Assembly: GCA_014843695.1 (NCBI GenBank)
Contig: CM026387.1
Coordinates: 70,252,795 to 70,316,794 of the forward strand
Direction: 5' to 3'
Length of the DNA stretch: 64,000 nt
From: Archivesica marissinica
Lineage: Eukaryota; Mollusca; Bivalvia; Venerida; Vesicomyidae
Shown here piece by piece: positions 37,590 through 48,096 of the stretch (the first letter of the stretch is position 1; the number at the start of each line of letters is the position of its first letter). A program made the position numbers and the translations under genes. A model generated the notes under the pieces. It was not told where the DNA came from and searched no databases. It worked only from the letters and a program-made list of their open reading frames with translations.

Positions 37590-37715
37590 CTTACAGTTGT
37601 AATAAAGGAACTCTGTCTGTATCATTGCACTATCCTCCAAAATTTAAAATGACTAATCTCTTCAGGTCTCGCTCAAATGGGCAACTGGTAGCGATGATAA
37701 ATAAATGTATAACAC
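37590..37715 (+). repeat. SINE (family B) fragment
   Basis: CTGTATCATTGCACTATCC and TGACTAATCTCTTCAGG are the inverse of the family B body. Ends in the GATAAATAAATG tail, directly beside the 79-bp array. Confidence 0.75.
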
Positions 37716-37785
37716 ACACACAAAGTCAATATTGAATATAAAACCTCTATATAGCTTATAATCTACAATGAAGACAATAACAAAT

Positions 37786-37965
37786 ACAGTCAAACCTGCA
37801 TTAGTGGTCACCTGTATTAAGCAGCCAACCTGTATTAAGTAGCCAGTTTACAGATTCCCAATATGTTGTTTCACTATACATTTGACCTCTATTAAGCAGC
37901 CACCTGTGCTAAGCAGCCATTTTCCGAGATTCCCTTGGCTGGCTGCAGGTTTGACTGTACATGTA
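37786..37965. mobile_element. MITE, pogo/Tc1-mariner-like (copy 4)
   Basis: The best-preserved copy. TACAGTCAAACCT at the left and AGGTTTGACTGTAC at the right form terminal inverted repeats of about 13 nt flanked by TA. The interior has TTAAGCAGCC repeats. Confidence 0.78.
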
Positions 37966-38239
37966 TCAAACATCTATAGTATATAGCTTACATGTATATT
38001 CAAGGATGAAGACAATATTTAATACCGTAATTTGCTATGTATACCGCGCTATCATGTATAACGTGTATCCACTTTTTGGCATGAAAATCGGTGAAAAACG
38101 CAGCAAATGCGTAATTGAATATAAAACCTCTATATAGCTTATATTCTAGGATGAAGCCAATACGAAATAAATGAATAAATAACCTCTACATTGTATATAC
38201 ATGTAGCTTTTAATCTTGGATACATTCAAAGGCTGTTGC

Positions 38240-38346
38240 AAACAACATAGATCCAGATCAGCCACAGTGTCTTAGCAATATCATAGGAATAACATAGAGC
38301 CTGATCAGACGACATGTTCCGTGGCGGCTGATCTGGCTCTATGTTC
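38240..38346. repeat. Inverted repeat, about 24-nt arms
   Basis: AACATAGATCCAGATCAGCC at the left and GGCTGATCTGGCTCTATGTT at the right pair with one or two mismatches around about 60 bp. A third partial arm (AACATAGAGCCTGATCAG) lies between them. Probably a fold-back MITE. Confidence 0.75.
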
Positions 38347-38537
38347 TTTGCAAATACTGTTTGAACGGTATCCAGAATCAAATGGGTTAACTATTTGAGT
38401 GCATGTCAAGGGTGAAGAAACTAATGAATATAAAATATATATAAAGTTCTGCTATAATCACTAAAAATCTATTGCAAAAATGCAGATTTATGAATATATT
38501 ATAAACCACTACAATGTCTATAATCAATTTTAATCAC

Positions 38538-38581
38538 CTTTCCTTTCTTCCATCTTGACTGTTTTCTCCAAACTCATCACC
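38538..38581 (-). CDS. Short internal exon of an unidentified gene
   Basis: Minus strand: acceptor TTAATTTGCAG, 44 nt, donor GTGATT. In phase 0 it reads GDEFGENSQDGRKE plus two bases. It can follow the phase-0 end of 39963-40127, giving a continuous acidic, hydrophilic N-terminal region. No domain recognised. The evidence is splice sites and phase only. Confidence 0.4.
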
Positions 38582-38689
38582 CTGCAAATTAAATTATAGC
38601 AATTAAACAAAAGGAGACAATAACAAATTTACAATTTTACCATTGAAGTAAATCAATGTGATAGAATTGCATGACTGCACTGACTCATG

Positions 38690-38985
38690 TGTGTGTTTTA
38701 CATTTATTTATCGTCGCTACCGGTTGCCCATAGGAGCAACGCTTCCTGAAGAGATTAGTCATTTTAGAGTTTTGGAGGATAGTGCAATGATACAGACAGA
38801 GCCCCATTCCAGAGTATCCTCTGGTTCTTTTAAGTGCATGGTGTACAGCACCGACACGAGACCTCGGTTCAATGTCCCATCTGAAAAACTGTTAATTTGA
38901 TTAGGGTCAGACGGGGGATCGAACCTGTGATCCCTGGATTACCAGTCCAGCGTGTTACCACTGGACAACAGATCCGTCTGTATAG
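38690..38985 (-). repeat. SINE (family B), full length
   Basis: Same order as 14535-14815: tail, body with GATAGTGCAATGATACAG, B-box GGATCGAACCTGTG, and the A-box arm in the minus sense. Confidence 0.85.
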
Positions 38986-39962
38986 TGACAGTCATGCAAT
39001 ATACATTTACATGTATACAACTGGTTGTTATGCTTATTGAGCAGGGTATGTGCAATGGTCTTTTTTAACAGAGGGGGGTGTCCTAGGATAGAGGTACGAG
39101 ACCTTTGGTGGCTTATGGATAAAAGTTCAAGTTCCTGTGATCATACAATGTACACTCTTCAATAGTTCAAAGTAACATATCATTCTTTGTGTACACACTC
39201 ATATATTGGAAGATTGTAGAGTGGTGGAACCTATGCTCGGCATAAATCCCACACATGATGGCCAGTAAAAAATGTCAATTGTATTGCCGTATATTTATTC
39301 GTGAAAACAACTTTTAAAAAATGATACCTTGTTGACATGTTTAGCTTCAGCACGTGACCTTGCTGCTCAATTCAGCTATCACAACGGCAGCCGTTTATAT
39401 GAGGAACTCAAGACTCCAGTGGGCACCTATGCACGGCGTATTTTTTATTTATGCACCAGAACTTGTTGTTGAATATCTTATATTGATATAGTAACATCAT
39501 TGAATAAATACTCATATTGGTGTTAATCAGAAATGGTAGAGAAACTAGTTTTTCGTGTTAGTTGTAGATAAAAATTATATTCAATTCGGATAGCTACTGA
39601 ATTGCTCATACACCGTATCAGTTTCGGTGGATATATTCTCACAATGATTTGTTTGTTTTTAGTTACTTTCCAAAAACATTTCTTCCATCTGTGGCACAGG
39701 CTTACTGAATTGCACAGTATTTATTGTACAATTTCAACGACTAGATCAGTCTAGAATATTGTTTAATAAGAATCAGGATAATCGACGATAGTGTTTGCAG
39801 ACAGTAGAGGGCTTCAGCTCAGCCGGCCCACAGAATAAGGCACTCACTCCGATAGCATCTATACCAATAATGGTCCTGCTACGTATCCAACAGATCTATC
39901 CTATTCCGATATGACAATATTTAATATATCCGAATACAATGCACGTTCAAACTAACACACAC
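38986..39962. other. Non-coding interval (probable intron)
   Basis: AT-rich, no repeat family or exon recognised. Confidence 0.4.
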
Positions 39963-40127
39963 CTGTGATTCGTCCTCTGAAAAGTCTGGTTGCGATTCTG
40001 GTGCTGTTGGAGTTTTTCGACGTATAGAACGATATACTTTAATCTTTTCATCGGTGAGACAAATATCTTCAACACTGACATACTCGGTTGATGCTACCTC
40101 TTCCATTTGATCTTCCATTTCGTCCAT
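39963..40127 (-). CDS. Probable first coding exon of an unidentified gene
   Basis: Minus strand: the ATG in GAAATGG is a good start context. It opens 55 codons ending at a CAG/GTGTGT donor in phase 0. The peptide starts MDEMEDQMEEVASTEYVSVE, continues DICLTDEKIKVYRSIRRKTP and ends in an acidic, Ser/Pro-rich stretch. It looks like a disordered N-terminus with a short basic patch. A compatible second exon is at 38538-38581. I do not recognise the family. It sits on the same strand upstream of the aldo/keto reductase, but nothing shows that they are one gene. Confidence 0.45.
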
Positions 40128-40519
40128 TTCACAATTTTCATTTTCCCAAACAATAACTTAAGAATAAGAAGCCGCTTGTGTCACTAAAATATTAGCGAAG
40201 GGACACAACTCCATGGACTCTTGGCACAGAATATCCTGTTGTATCAATCTCCACGTAATACTAGCAACAGTTATCAGTGCACATTGTTTGCTATAATAAT
40301 AATAATAATAATAATACTAATAAAGCAATAACAAATGAGTTTAGTAAGAAGTTGATCAGTAGTCACGTGGTTGTGTTCCAAGTATCTTCTTTCTTTTCCT
40401 CCGTATGCCCTTCCAATTATGGAACACCAAGATGATCCCTGGTCACATCTTGTAAATGTACGATTATGTTGGTCGGAATTTTCCTCATACACGTAGATAA
40501 AAAGTCACTGGCTAATAAT
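40128..40519. other. Non-coding interval with ATA/TAA microsatellite
   Basis: A trinucleotide run (AAT)n lies at about 40291-40321. Otherwise no recognised feature. Confidence 0.6.
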
Positions 40520-41140
40520 AAAAGCTAACCCTTCACCTCGTCGAGACCTCCACCCATGAATCTATATACAGGTACATAGTTCACGCACAGCTAGTGAATG
40601 TTGTACAGTGCAGGGACAGTTTATAAATCGGTGGGTATTCATAGGTACATGTAGCTAGATCAGCACACATTTCACTGCAGCGAAAGTGTCCGTTTGGTAT
40701 GTAACTTGTGGCACAGATCCGTTGATAATCTCATTATGGCATCAATATCTTCCGATTTGGTGAACATATGGCTGAAGTGAGTACAGTCTATAATCAGCTT
40801 TGTAATGGCAACTTTATTGGTGAAGTATCTCCTCCAGTTATCGACTCCTATCAATGCAGCGACGAGGTGTTTCATCTTGGATAAGCCCTCTTTTCGGACC
40901 TCGTGTGAACAGGACATGTGGTGAGCATGTGGACAATGTCTTCACTTTCCATTGCACAGCATTTACATAGTGGATCTTCAGTTTGTTGATTAAATCTATG
41001 TTTCGTAGCTTGTAGTATATATGTGCCCGTCATCATGCGGCCTTTGTATCTGTCATAATGATGACGATTGAGCTTATATACCCTCGCTGCCGGCGAACCA
41101 TGTGGGCGAGTATCCGACAGTCTTCGGCTTTTATGCACAT
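40520..41140 (-). pseudogene. LINE 3' fragment: C-terminal zinc-knuckle part of a reverse-transcriptase ORF
   Basis: On the minus strand one frame (to 40872) reads GRMMTGTYILQATKHRFNQQ then CKCCAMESEDIVHMLTTCP. The pattern is C-x2-C-x8-H-x4-C, the terminal zinc finger of Jockey/CR1-type LINE ORF2 proteins. The adjoining frame (40672-40917) continues with MKHLVAALIGVDNWRRYF and typical post-finger sequence. The two halves are in different frames, so there is a frameshift near 40890. No RT core is attached. It is a dead, 5'-truncated copy. Confidence 0.7.
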
Positions 41141-41435
41141 CGGTCCATCGTCATACGAGGGGGGAGGTCAACCAGGTTATGACCTTGTAATCTCGCATAA
41201 CCCCGGTCGCCATAGTGAAAACACGGACCAACGGATGCAGGGCGGTTGTATAAATACCCACATTAACCCTCACCTCTGGGGGATGGGGTGCCCATTAAAG
41301 TATGGCGGAAGGAATAGGTCTATGGTTAACCTTTTATTCCAAGCCAAAGTAACATAAGCTATTTAAAAACCGTAGTACTTGATGTGGGAGTTTAAGTACA
41401 AACTTATTTATTGGAGAAACCCCATTGTTTGTGGA

Positions 41436-41650
41436 ATTCGTGATAGCGCAGTGGTAGCGCATTCGCTTCAGCGAAAGGTCCGGAGTTCATGCCCCGCTTG
41501 AGCCGTTACGATTGTACCCTTAGGCAATGCATTTAAATTCCACATGCCTCTTCTCTCTCCCTAGTGGCGATGGATTCCATCAGTAATGTGATTAATATAA
41601 GTTGTAAGAACTTGTTTCGCAATCGAACTAAAATAAATTTGTAAAGAAAA
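41436..41650 (+). repeat. SINE (family A), full length, + strand reference copy
   Basis: The head GTGATAGCGCAGTGGTAGCG is a clear A-box arm. AGGTCCGGAGTTCATGCCCC holds the B-box. The body GCATTTAAATTCCACATGCC, the TCTCTCTCCC tract and the tail TCGCAATCGAACTAAAATAA follow. Confidence 0.9.
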
Positions 41651-41923
41651 TAAATGTGCTAAATAATATGTTACCTGGGCAGTTAATAATGTTATAATAT
41701 TAATTTAATTTCGGCCGTAGTTCTACATACTTTAAAGGTTTTTAAAGGTGATAGAGACCGCAGCCATTGTCCGTGGTAACCTTTAGCAACTGCTGCACCG
41801 TCATAGGCCTACTTCTCCTCGAGATCACACGCTGGGCGACATCTCCAATATACCCAGGGGTATTTATAGCGGGAGAAAAAGTATCCACTACCCCAGGAGA
41901 CAAGAACGGCTCGAAGAGATCGA

Positions 41924-42232
41924 CTTCAATGCGTCAATCTGTGTTCATCAAGTGGATGCGATTGGAGTTTCCACCTTTTTGGGACCAGAAGGGGACATGC
42001 AATGGGCAGAAGCGGAATGTGAGTAACTTCAATGGGTCAATCTGTGCTCATCAAGTGGATGAGATTGGAGTTTCCACCTTCTCGGGACCAGAAGGGGACA
42101 TGCAATGGGCAAAAGCGGAATGTGAGTAACTTCAATGGGCCAATATGTGCTCATCAAGTGGATGAGATTAGAGTGTCCACCTTCTCGGGACCAGAAGGGT
42201 CATGCAATGAGCAGATTCGGAATGGGAGTACC
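41924..42232. repeat. 103-bp tandem repeat, 3 copies
   Basis: CTTCAATG..GTCAAT blocks start at about 41924, 42027 and 42130. Units contain CATCAAGTGGATGAGATTGG and GGGACCAGAAGGGGACATGC. Flanking sequence looks like retroelement debris. Confidence 0.88.
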
Positions 42233-42588
42233 GCATGTCTCGCTAGGCCACATAACCATAACCATGGTAATCAAGGGAAGGAGTGACCTTTCGTTTGAAT
42301 TGTTTTCCCAACATAGTCGGCAAAACGGGATTGATCCTCGAAAAATAGAGAAGCATACATCCTGGCCTCATTGACCCAATTTCCATGAGATGCGGCAATA
42401 TCCGCCTACCCCTTTAATAAGACGCCTAACAACTCCCCTGGGGTAGCCCATGAACACGTTGGACCTGGATAAGCAGTTTATTAAGGCTCTGTGAAGCTTT
42501 GGGGTCGGACCTATGCCTTTTAGTCCGACCAGGAATCGTTTAAAGATTAGTCAGCCATCTGAGAGACAACTTTCTCTAGTGGCATCGT

Positions 42589-42760
42589 TGGGCATCCATT
42601 TCTAAGATGACCCACTTTTGCCACAGTGATAGCATGATCCAAATATAGTGGACCTGATCGGTGAGCTTTCTGTGTTGATTGACTACCCAACATGGTTGTC
42701 ATTTTTGTCAAGCGATCTACAAGATCCGACTTGCTACCCATATAGTTCATCAAGTCCCTT
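42589..42760 (-). pseudogene. Retroelement gag remnant with frameshifted CCHC zinc knuckle
   Basis: Minus strand 42634-42589 encodes CYHCGKSG in one frame and HLRNGCP in the next. Together they make a C-x2-C-x4-H-x4-C zinc knuckle broken by a single-base indel. Upstream, in the frame from 42753, MMNYMGSKSDLVDRLTKMTT looks like gag-side linker sequence. No protease, RT or LTR was identified around it. Inference: decayed LTR-retrotransposon or retrovirus-like gag. Confidence 0.55.
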
Positions 42761-43139
42761 AATTCATTGGACTCCGATGATTCCTTGCTAGTATCGACAC
42801 GTTTGTTATGTACCGCTCTATGATAGAACTTTCGGTCTTGTCTAACCTCAGGTCAAGATATACGCTGGACCTCATAGCCCTCCTCAGAATCGTCCTAATC
42901 CGGGTCCGGAAGTTTCGTTCCACAGCAATTTGCTGCGATGCCAGGGCAATACTAAGCGCTAAATATACAGGTAAACGGGAATCGTGTGACGAGTTTACTC
43001 AAACATGCAACAAAGCATCGCTAATAACTTTCGCACCTACCCCGGCAATTTCAAACTAGTGCCAATTATAATAAGTTGCTCATCTTTACATTATGAACAC
43101 GGGTATAGATGTATATATGTCCCACTCCCAACTCCCACT

Positions 43140-43660
43140 CTTCTAATCTCTTAAGTTTTGGAGTGTCATTTGCAGATGTCAGTGATAGATAGACTGCAAT
43201 GATACGGACTTTGGAATTGATGTTTTGTGGGAGGTCGTTTATATAGGCTAGGAATAGCAGGGGTCCACGTACGGATCCCTGTTGGACTCCAGAAGATACA
43301 GGAATGGCAGTCTATTATCTAGAAAACTCTTAATCCACCTTAAGTAATGTTTGACCTCATGCATCATACTTTCGTGATTAACCTTGTCGAAAGCCTTACT
43401 AAAGTCTAATAGGCTGAGATCTGCTGGATGCTTTTTTCCCCTTTATGTTTATTTTTAGACAGAGGTAACCAAGTCATTGACTAGCATTACTAATTGGGTC
43501 ACACATGACCGTTTTCTCTAAAACCATGCTGCACATGGTACAGAATACTATGGTTAGTGAAGTGTTTTACTATTAAAGATGAAACTATATGTTCTAAAAC
43601 CTTGCATAGAACACATGTCAGTGTGATAGACCTATAGTTGGCGGGGAATATAATTCATAG
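43140..43660 (-). pseudogene. LINE reverse-transcriptase core fragment (dead)
   Basis: The minus strand shows, in order: QHGF; then LLDFSKAFDKVNHESM (RT palm motif A region); then SGVQQGSVRGPLLFLAYIND (motif B, normally S-G-V-P-Q-G-S-x-L-G-P). The expected A-D-D catalytic box after SKVRIIA is destroyed (VYLSLTS), and stops or frame changes separate the blocks. Order and spacing fit Jockey/CR1-type non-LTR retrotransposons. Confidence 0.75.
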
Positions 43661-43699
43661 GGTTATGTACCTTTCTATTCGTTTATTCACCTTATCTCT

Positions 43700-43936
43700 G
43701 TGTGTTTTAGTTAGTTTATACACATTTATTTTAGCTCGATTGCGAAACAAGTTATTTCAACTTATATAAATCACTCTCGAGACCTCATTCCTGATGGAAT
43801 CCATCACCACGAGGGAGAGAGAAGAGGCAATGTGGAATTTAAATGCCTTGCCTAAGGGCACAATCGTAACGGCTCCAGTGGGGCTCGAACTCCGGACCTT
43901 TCGCTCCTGAAGACACTGCGCTATCACGACTTCCGT
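43700..43936 (-). repeat. SINE (family A), full length
   Basis: Complete copy with TTTAGTTAGTTTATACACAT at the tail side and CGCTATCACGACTTCC at the head side. It splits the flanking GTGTGTTTTAGT, which appears on both sides as a likely target-site duplication. Confidence 0.88.
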
Positions 43937-44063
43937 GTGTTTTAGTATATGTGTAGATAGGGTCTGCCCTACGAATCCTGTAGTCCAGGTTCAAAGCAAA
44001 GACTCACCGCTGTAGCAGTAGTGCTCTATTGTGTAAAGTGTGTATAATAGTATCATCCAATTG

Positions 44064-44225
44064 CTGGTACACCCTTGTTTATGAACATCAGTACTTCTCG
44101 CTTCCTATGTAGGTCAGGCGCCAGGGTTGTAGGCAATCGGTAACCGTTGTTTAACCATATGACGGCTCACCAACTGGCCATATCAGAACGAACCACTGAC
44201 GCCTTAATCACTACGCCACGGAGAC
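44064..44225 (-). repeat. SINE (family F), partial
   Basis: Shares GTAGGCAATCGGTAACCG and GGCCATATCAGAACGAACC with 15228-15490. Confidence 0.7.
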
Positions 44226-44321
44226 GGTATCTGATCACTATCAAAAGTATTTCAGTAGATGTCTATGCTTATTGCTTTATTGAGGGCTGTGCATCATTTC
44301 TCATAGAGGTGTGGCTCAGTC

Positions 44322-44566
44322 CGCCTCCGTGGTCGAGTGGTTAAGGTCGCTGACTTGTATACCACTGTAACCTATCATCACTGATGGTCACGGGTTCGAG
44401 CCCCATCTATATGAAAACGTTGGCAGTTTCTTACGGAGGTTGGTGCACCCAAGTACTGGTTAACCGCTGGAGCCTGCCCAGGAAAGGTGTTGTTAGGTAA
44501 ACTGCCCGCCGGCGTTATAGCCCAAACTGGTGCTGATGCAGGCGTAAAACTCGAAATATAACATAA
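44322..44566 (+). repeat. SINE (family C), full length, + strand reference copy
   Basis: Head CCTCCGTGGTCGAGTGGTTA (A-box), GTCACGGGTTCGAGCCCC (B-box), body TTGGCAGTTTCTTACGGAGG, tail GGTGCTGATGCAGGCGTAAA. GAGGTGTGGCTCA flanks both sides as a probable target-site duplication. Confidence 0.88.
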
Positions 44567-44607
44567 GAGGTGTGGCTCATTGGGTCTTGATTCCTTGTTC
44601 TGGCTCT

Positions 44608-44845
44608 TTTAGTTTATACAAATTAATGTCAGCTCAATTGCGAAACAAGTTCTTTCAACGTATATCAATCACTCTCGAGACCTCATTCCTGATGGAATCC
44701 ATCGCCATGAAGGAGAGAGAAGAAGCAATGTGGAATTTAAATGTCTTGCCTAAAGGCACAATCCTAACTACTCCAGCGGGGCTCGAAATCCGGGCCTTTC
44801 GCACATGAAGCGAACGCGCTTCCACTGCGCAATCACGACTTCCAC
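44608..44845 (-). repeat. SINE (family A), full length
   Basis: Complete family A copy, slightly diverged in the tail (TTAATGTCAGCTCAATTGCG). Confidence 0.87.
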
Positions 44846-45228
44846 ATACTTTCTTTTATTTTAATCTTACGAAAAAGCGAAGCGGGACGAAATGATATGT
44901 TGGTCGGCGCTAATAAATAGACGAAAATTAAACATGTACGTGTAATTTTTAATGTAATAAACTCCAAACAATAACTCGAACAATACCTATCTGGATTATG
45001 AAAGACAAATAGGTTTGATACTAACACAATCAAAGTCTCTGTTAATGTACAACACTGCATAGAATGCATACAACAATACTGAAGTAGAGTAGTTCACGTT
45101 ACGCAACATGACACACGTCAGTATGTCAAACTGTAATATCGTCATATACTCATCATAATATACCGTAATTGTTCGACATAACGACGTTCCACAAACTCCT
45201 TGCCGTACCGTATGGCACTTCATAATCA

Positions 45229-45517
45229 TTAGCGTTTTCTGCCTTTGATACAAGAACAATGACTAGTCGGGCAGTGGTTGCGTATACAATTTTGGCAACA
45301 CCACAGGGCCAGACCCGGCACCTTAAAATATGGTCCATTCGCTGCCGAGCATGAAAGGTTGGGCGAACATGACATATATGTGTTAGAATTAGCAATCGTT
45401 GTTGATGTACTTGTTGTAGCCGGAGTTGTTGTTGTCGTTGTTGCTGATTCTGTCGTGGTTGTCGTTGTTGCTGATTCTGTCGTGGTTGTCGTTGTTGCTG
45501 ATTCTGTCGTGGTTGTA
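45229..45517 (-). CDS. AA15 LPMO, last exon: Thr-rich linker and Cys-rich C-terminal domain
   Basis: Minus strand: acceptor CTATTTCCAG, 289 nt, stop TAA. The first base completes a Ser codon left open by 46416-46599. The exon encodes four Thr-rich blocks separated by ESA and PA (a mucin-like, probably O-glycosylated linker). The domain that follows contains YMSCSPNLSCSAANGPYF and WCCQNCIRNHCPTSHCSC. The pattern W-C-x2-N-C-x4-C-P-x3-C-x-C is what I expect of the short Cys-rich tail on molluscan chitin-active LPMOs. It likely helps bind chitin (inference). The 30-bp internal repeat encoding the linker makes two other frames open as well. Confidence 0.8.
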
Positions 45518-45599
45518 CTGGAAATAGATACGATTTACATGTAATCTTAGGCTGGCGAAAGTATGTGTTCGTATGCTTATATGTTCGTTAATGCACAAT

Positions 45600-46415
45600 A
45601 TTCACCCACCATGTAAATTAATAGAACATACTTATATGGCATTTTGAGGTCATTGCAGTCGTGGCCAGGAGATTATAAAACTTATCTCCAAGCTCATGTT
45701 TTGATTGGCTGAGTTGAGTGCAAATCACAAACTCAACCAACCAGGCCTGAACCGGAGGTTATAAAACTTGTATCCTTCTCACTCAGTATCAAGCTTCTGA
45801 TTGATTCAGCTGAGTCTAGTTCTCAGATTCAACCAAGAGATCTGAGAACATGTCTTATAACTTCCGAACGGCCCTGTTCTTCTTGGAATGAAGTCAGCTG
45901 TTAAAGGCTGCATTGAAGAAGAATGTGTTTGCACTGTTACTCTTTCATTTCTAACGTTACAGTCATACTCCTGTTTAGAAGACGAACTTCGGCGCATGTC
46001 CCGTGTTTTATATTCGCAATGTTAATAAGATACGCTAACTTGAAGATGATTTACCCACAATTGTCATTTACTAAGCTGATGGAATTGGATACAAAAATGT
46101 CAACTTTTGAATCCCCCACCATTGACAAGTCACTCCGAAGTGGTTGTACTACTTTAAAAACGTATTTAAATTATGATCATGTGACACAGAGTGCGAGTTG
46201 TTGCGGACAGAGCCGAGCGACTTTCGGTCAAATACGGGATTTTGTTGATCTAAAAAAAGAGTACGATGCTAGTAAGACAAATTAAAGATCTTTGATTGAT
46301 TTTCTTTACTGACACACTTATATAAAACTTGTTCTATAATCAGTAATATTACAGGATAACAATCTTTCTAGAAATTGTGACAAAAGAGAATTAGTTTGAT
46401 CTATTTATTACTCAC
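45600..46415. other. Intron of the LPMO gene
   Basis: Two related segments of about 90 bp with AGGTTATAAAACTTGT-type sequence lie at about 45664-45860. A 120-codon open plus-strand frame at 45923-46285 has no recognisable family and lies wholly in the intron; I do not call it a gene. Confidence 0.5.
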
Positions 46416-46599
46416 CTTGAAGTTGTTGACGTTGTAGATGACATCAGCGCTGTCATGGTAGCAGATTGGCTAGACGAGGAACTACTTGTTGTTGTGGATA
46501 CATTCCCATCGACTATCTGGATATCGGCACAGTTAACAAAGTTCTCCTGTTTACCACACCCAACACAGCAGCCCGTTGAATCACATCCATCACTATTTC
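46416..46599 (-). CDS. AA15 LPMO, exon with CGKQE...CADI segment
   Basis: Minus strand: acceptor TGCTATTCAG, 184 nt, donor GTGAGT. It opens with two bases completing a Gly codon from 47533-47741 and closes with two bases of Ser. The peptide reads NSDGCDSTGCCVGCGKQENF then VNCADIQIVDGN, followed by Ser/Thr-rich linker. C-G-x-Q-E-x-F-x-x-C-A-D-I is the C-terminal core of the AA10/AA15 LPMO fold, where the copper's axial residue and a disulfide lie. Family: copper monooxygenases that oxidise chitin or cellulose chains outside the cell. Confidence 0.87.
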
Positions 46600-47264
46600 C
46601 TGAATAGCACACGATACTAATTTATACATACTACTACTTTCAGGTGTTTATATTATATATTGGAAATTTTGTTTCAATATAATTACATTGCAGCATATGT
46701 ATTCTAAGATGGCTATGCATTTTGTCTCTATACGCAAAGAAGGAATGTACCGTGTTTAAATCTACAATAAAGCAATGTATAGCAAGTGACTTCAAACCTG
46801 ACGTCATTAACTACATATTTGTATTTTTATGACGTCAATTTGATATGCTGATTGTAATCGGTGCTATGAGCGTGTTAACTGTAGTACTAATTGCTACAGT
46901 TGTTACATGAAACACACATATACTTGACGTCATTAAAAACGCAACATTTTAGAATTTTATATTCTATGTACATAACTCTATATTGTAAATATTTTTTCTT
47001 TAGTTGCGAATTATTACGCGAAACTGAGAAATGGATTGGGTAAAGGAAATGAATAACTATGTGCGTTGAAATTCAATGTTGATTATTAAATAGACGTATG
47101 TATATGGTTGCGTTTCTATTGCGTTTAAGTATATTTTATCGTTATTCTGACAATAAGAAAAGTAAAAAAAAATTTACGCAACGTACCTGTAGCTTTTTTA
47201 AAAACTATATATTTTACAACGATTACGAAGCAAGTTTTAACAACTTATATTAAGCACTCACGTT

Positions 47265-47438
47265 GGCGCGTAAATGTGGTTATTCGTGTGGGATGAAACC
47301 GGAGTACCCGTAAAAACCAACATGTCCGATATTGCGACCACCGTACCATCTCACATACTTCCCGGTCCGAGGATCGATTGCAATCGATTGCATTGGTGAG
47401 AAGCTAGCGCGCGCTAACCACTGCGCTAATCGGACAGC
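47265..47438 (-). repeat. tRNA-derived SINE (family G)
   Basis: The minus-strand head is GTCCGATTAGCGCAGTGGTT (A-box arm). The body contains, in the + sense, ATGAAACCGGAGTACCCGT, a block seen in SINEs of many marine animals. It lies in an LPMO intron. Confidence 0.65.
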
Positions 47439-47532
47439 TTTTAACTGCAACACATCTCAAATTTAATGTTTTGAGTCAAAACGTCATATTAAACAAGAGT
47501 GACATTTTGCGAGATAAAATGTTAATACGTAC

Positions 47533-47741
47533 CCGCATTATATCTCCACTGCAGTACACATCTATTACACGTGATAGTGGTTGGAAGTTGAAGGTCTATC
47601 TCGTACACCTCAATACCATTGGTGCTAGTCCTGATATCATTGAGGTATATACGTGACGTATTAGAACCTGCCACATGTAGTTGCGTCTTGTTCAGACAAA
47701 CCTGCGTTACCTTTGTTGTTGTTGTCGCAAGAGGACACAAT
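47533..47741 (-). CDS. AA15 LPMO, exon with FEFR/LCP junction and QWRYNAG
   Basis: Minus strand: acceptor AAATTATTTCAG, 209 nt, donor GTACGT. One base completes Arg from 49673-49866, giving FEFR/LCPLATTTTKVTQVCL across the junction. The exon ends TCNRCVLQWRYNAG with one base of Gly. C-x2-C-V-x-Q-W-R-Y-x-A-G is a hallmark stretch of AA15 LPMOs before the G-N-S turn, which the next exon supplies. Two Cys pairs are visible that could form the family disulfides. All three phases are consistent. Confidence 0.88.
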
Positions 47742-48096
47742 CTGAAATAATTTATATAGTGCTTTGTTCGAAGGTAGTTAAGATTTACATATTTAATATA
47801 ATAATAATAATAATAAAGATTTATTTAACGAGAGTACTCATTTAACAAAAGTTAATCTACCATGAGGCCATCAACATATATACAATCAAATGCAATCAAA
47901 AGATAGCACTATAAGTGAGAACTGCACGTTGGAATAATATAGTAATGTAAAAGCTGAAAAATAGAGAAACTATATTTAATATGTAATGGAATATGATGAT
48001 ATATGGAATTGGCTAGCAGAGTAGAAAATGGGAATGAGACAATTAATGATACTAGATCTATCTAACAATGTGCAGATTTGACTTGTAGTGGTATCT

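Noticed and set aside
45278..45544. 88-codon plus-strand frame with VVVVADS repeats, and a minus frame with NHDRISNND repeats
   Set aside because: Shadows of the Thr-rich linker exon of the LPMO gene, whose frame is fixed by splice phase and by the Cys-rich domain that follows.
45923..46285. 120-codon plus-strand frame in an LPMO intron
   Set aside because: No family pattern, no promoter or splice support, antisense to the gene; insufficient to call.
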